A DNA stretch of 64,000 nucleotides from Luidia sarsii (taxonomy: Eukaryota > Echinodermata > Asteroidea > Paxillosida > Luidiidae): contig OX465107.1 of assembly GCA_949987565.1 (NCBI GenBank), positions 24,463,367 to 24,527,366 of the forward strand, read 5' to 3'. Every line of letters starts with the position of its first letter. Position 1 is the stretch's first letter. A program made the position numbers and the translations under genes. A model generated the notes under the pieces. The model saw only the letters and a program-made list of their open reading frames with translations, searched no databases and had not been told where the DNA came from. Shown one piece after another: positions 60,947 through 64,000 of this stretch.

Positions 60947-63467
60947 ATGGCCGTGGCTACACCGGTGAAGCCCATCTTGAGGCATCAGTTCCCTGCCTCT
61001 CCCGTACAGAGGCTGAATTTTCGGGATTGCGATGACGATGACATCGACAGTCCGGACGATGAGGTCGACTCCTTGATCGACACCTCGGCCAGCACCACTG
61101 GGTCGGACTCCGTCGCCGCCATGTCCCTGACCAGGGACGATCTGATGGACTCCATGGACTCATCGTCCATCGACGGCTGGGACCCCAGCTTCGGCACCCC
61201 GCAGCACAGCCCCTCGAGCAAAACCCGCCGGCGATCGCTGGAGCCGTCGCCGTTAAGCCGCTTCTCCAGCCCCGACTCGTCGCCCATGTCCGCGGCCTTC
61301 AGAGTCCGCCCTCCGCAGTCCCGTGTCGCGCCGTGCCGAGGGTACATCAGCGGCGACAGTCCCTCCTCCACGCCGCCCCACAAGCGGCTGCGGAACCTAC
61401 GACTCTTCGACACCCCGCACACGCCCAAATCCCTGATCGAGCGGTCCAGGCCTCTCGCTCAGGCGGCGTCAGCGGCCACTGTCACGGCCCCTCAGCGGAG
61501 GAAAGGAGCCCTCGCCAGTCGACTTTTCCAGGGCAGTCAACACCACAACAACAAGTCCAAGTTCGATCTGGAGAACAGGCAGACCAAGTCGGCCCCGAGA
61601 CTCGGCGCAGGCAACCGGCGACAACAAGACGGTGACTGCGATAAGTTGGCTAATGTCAATCCCTTCACGCCGTCCGGACTGGTCCTCAACGCCTCCCGGA
61701 AAAAGCGGCAGAGGAAAGAGTGAGTAGGCAAGGCTAGAGAGGCTTAGACATAGTCGATCTATCGAGTAACTTGGACCTAGTTACATTACATAAATTTACA
61801 ATATTGCATAAAGCCATAAGTTACAACTTACATAACTAAGTTACATTTTACAACTAGTAAATTCTAAATAAACTACAGCTGAATGGAAATGGGGGTGTGA
61901 TCCTTGCTGACTAGTGCCAGTGGTATAGTCCGAGTAACTTGGACCCTTTTTACAATCGCCCGTTGAGGTTTCGCCCGAAACCTCAATTTTTTTAAAAAGG
62001 GCGATTGAAAGGGTCCAAGTTACTCGGACTACCACTAAGGCACTAGTGGTACTGGTACAGTCTAGTCAGTACTCAGGACAGTAGTTAAGAAACTTAAATC
62101 AATGTTTACGCAGTGTAAATTTTGTCTGCACTGGCATTCTTATTCTTAATTAGCCAACCAAAGGCATGAACTGTTTTTTCCCCCCGAGGATTTTTTAAAA
62201 GAAATTCACAAATCGCGATGTCTTTAAATTTATTAATATTATGGAGGAATATTGAGTTTCAATCTAATTAACTGAAGCAAGTGGGCATTTGTCTAGATTC
62301 AGTAATGAGTTTACCACTTTAGTAAACTTTACTTTATTATAGAATTTGAAATTGAAAGTATAGTATACCACACTTATTCAGGGCCTCGATAATTCAACTT
62401 GAAGCGATTCTGTTCTTTCATGTTTGACAGGGGTTTGGGTTCGCTGTGGGATATGAACCTTGATGACTCCGGTGACATTGAAGTCATGACGAATCCGTGC
62501 AAGGTGAGATCTCAAGAGCAAGGTCCCGTGCAATCGTGCTCCTCGTCCTAGCTCACAAACACACAAGCCACTGGAACGTTGTGAAGGTCTCACAACTCAA
62601 GTTAGAATCCCGCTCAAGTTGTCATGTTTGGCACTTTGGGTCGAGTTATTTTTGTTCACAGCACTTGGCAAACATTACATTTTGAGTATGAGAAGTGCTT
62701 GCAGACCTTCATTGAAGATGGATGATCTTCTCACCAATTGCTGAAATGCAAAATCTGTTACCCCTCCAGCCTCCATATCAGATTGCGCAAGGTCCCTTCA
62801 AGGCTTCACCATAGATTCAAAGTTATCACAAGGCAGTCCCGTGGGATAACTTTAGATTTAGGGTTAGCTGGTTAGTTCTTAGACTGGTCCACCCTAACCT
62901 TGACACAAACCCTGATTACCCCGTGCAAGCTTTTACTAGATCGCACAAGGCAAAATTGCCTAAGACATCAATACTGATACATTACATGCAGTTATGTCCT
63001 ATGTTATGCGCGTGCCGTCTTTGTAAATAGTAAATCTAAAATTTAGTGGGCCTGACGTTTCGATCCTAGCAGGTCCTTTCTCAAAGGCAGAGAAAGGTCC
63101 TGCTAGGATCGAAACGTCAGGCCCACTAAATTTTAGATTTACATTTTGGTAATTTTAGTCAGTAAGCAGTTTGCAACATTTTTGTATATCACCTTTGTAA
63201 ATAGCACACGTTGCACAGTATGTTATGCATGTCCCTTCTAATTTTGTTTTGGGAATTTTAACATTTAAAATGTGCTGGTTTGTAATCGCCTGTGCAGCGC
63301 ATTGCCCTCCGCGAGACCAACATCTCCCGCTATAACGAGGAATTTGTGGAGGTCTGCAAGATTGGGTCGGGGGAGTTTGGGGCCGTCTTCAAGTGCATCA
63401 ACCGGCTTGACGGCTGCTTCTACGCCATCAAGAGGTCCAAGAATCCCATCGCTGGCTCCGTCTTTGA
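60947..63467 (+). CDS. WEE1: WEE1 protein kinase, N-terminal part (continues past window)
   Basis: WEE1 is a nuclear kinase that phosphorylates the inhibitory Tyr15 of CDK1 and delays mitosis. Exons 60947-61719, 62431-62503 and 63298-63467 are in phase; more exons must follow beyond 64000. Residues 1-258 are the Ser/Thr-Pro-rich regulatory region: many SP/TP sites ([22 protein letters not shown]), a cyclin-binding-type RNLRLF followed by DTPHTPKSL (about 149-163) and VNPFTP (about 237-242), all hallmarks of animal Wee1. The kinase domain begins [20 protein letters not shown] (Gly-rich loop, about residue 305) with the VAIK-type Lys in [10 protein letters not shown]. The start ATG at 60947 was chosen because upstream in-frame codons have no other ATG. 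Myt1 is excluded by the RNLRLF/NPFTP motifs and the KIGSGEFG loop. Confidence 0.95.
61911..62045. repeat. 135-bp near-perfect palindrome in WEE1 intron 1
   Basis: agtccgagtaacttggaccc with caatcgcccgttgaggtttcg, then the complementary cgaaacctcaa, gggcgattg and gggtccaagttactcggact. Outer ends ctagtgccagtgg and ccactaaggcactag also pair. Confidence 0.9.
62770..62960. repeat. Weak relative of the TTAGGG-bearing repeat at 18.2 kb
   Basis: gcgcaaggtccc, tagggttagctggttag, ccaccctaaccttgac and gatcgcacaaggc occur in an order similar to 18230-18430. Similarity is low. Confidence 0.3.
63028..63195. repeat. Family A foldback with full tail, WEE1 intron 2
   Basis: ctaaaatttagtgggcctga ... ggtcctttctcaaaggcaga, complement from gaaaggtcctgctaggatcg, then ttttggtaattttagtcagt and the tail gcaacatttttgtatatcac. 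It ends about 100 bp before the kinase exon. Confidence 0.95.
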
Positions 63468-63774
63468 GTGAGTTTGTCCGTCTCTGAAAACCTTGCCTCC
63501 GGCCAGAGTACCGGTAGGTTGTCAATGGTTGTGCTATGATCAGCAGCTGATTTCAAGAAAATTGGCTCTTTTCACCAATATCTTGCTAAGGCAGCAAAAT
63601 GTTGCGTAAGTTACACTGTAACAAAATGTTGTGTTGTTGAAATCGGCAGCAGAACATCAAGCCCCATATTTGTTAACCTTTGTCAAAATTTGGCTCATTA
63701 AACTGATACCGCTATACAGAATGATTAAAATATTAATATATGCAAACAAGTTGCAAATTACTTTCTGCAAACTG

Positions 63775-63935
63775 CTTACTGCTCTTCTCTTTGATTCCAC
63801 CCTACCTGCTATCCTCTGTCCTTTATTTGTCAGCCGTGTCCCTATCGCTCTTCCTTTCCTACTTGTTTTTGTCCTTTTTTGTAATTCTGCTTTTGAGAAA
63901 GGTCCTGCTAGGATCGAAACGTCAGGCCCAAATGA
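63775..63935 (+). mobile_element. Penelope-type 3' end, WEE1 intron 3
   Basis: C/T-rich leader (ccctacctgctatcctctgt, cgctcttcctttcctacttg), then tctgcttttgagaaaggtcc and ctaggatcgaaacgtcaggc. Same order as 35850-36100 (minus) and 49190-49318. Confidence 0.7.
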
Positions 63936-64000
63936 TAAAAGCAAATCTAAATCAAACAAATGTAGAGGGCTATATTTCCTAACAGGGCCTTTTTCCTTTT

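Overview
This is a eukaryotic nuclear window from an intron-rich, repeat-rich animal genome. Coding exons are short and GC-rich, splice sites are GT/AG with pyrimidine tracts, introns and intergenic DNA are AT-rich, and interspersed repeats are dense. The gene content (giantin, AAMP, a polycystin-1-like membrane protein, TCP11L1 and WEE1) and the repeat style (tRNA-derived SINEs, many MITEs, Penelope-type remnants) suggest a marine invertebrate, most likely a deuterostome such as an echinoderm or amphioxus. The species cannot be fixed from the sequence alone. All five recognised genes lie on the + strand.

Layout. (1) 69-23174: the 3' part of a giantin (GOLGB1-like) gene. Thirteen exons are visible, including one 6-kb exon encoding about 2,000 residues of coiled coil, ending in a tail anchor; the 5' end lies outside the window. 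(2) 23.2-26.6 kb: a CAGC array in the giantin 3' UTR and a 95-bp minisatellite. (3) About 26.6-34.4 kb: AAMP, a complete WD40 gene with 11 coding exons and a predicted 420 residues. (4) 34.4-42.7 kb: repeats, a Penelope-like retroelement remnant, a CpG-rich block and a CCAA-type satellite. (5) 42.76-46.24 kb: a short polycystin-1-family gene with TM1, a PLAT-like domain and four further TM segments but no pore module. (6) 46.2-49.9 kb: AT-rich intergenic DNA. (7) 49.9-56.3 kb: TCP11L1, nine coding exons, 516 residues predicted. (8) 56.3-60.9 kb: repeats and the WEE1 promoter. (9) 60,947 to the window edge: the WEE1 kinase N-terminal region and the start of the kinase domain.

The genes do not form a pathway. 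Giantin is a Golgi tether, AAMP a WD40 protein, TCP11L1 a TCP11-family protein, and WEE1 the CDK1-inhibitory kinase. Exon phases were checked by hand across every junction of giantin, AAMP, TCP11L1 and WEE1 and all agree. In the polycystin-like gene only the exon 1 to exon 2 join is unresolved.

The most unusual material is in the repeats. A dispersed foldback family (about 17 pieces) carries a GAAACGTC motif behind a short stem, like the 3' half of a hammerhead ribozyme. One copy (35.85-36.27 kb) is physically joined to a GIY-YIG-type Penelope endonuclease remnant, which suggests these foldbacks are solo or inverted Penelope termini. A second family has a closer hammerhead-like core (CTGATGA then GAAACGTC), and its terminus appears to have seeded a near-perfect 18-copy, 74-bp satellite inside a giantin intron.
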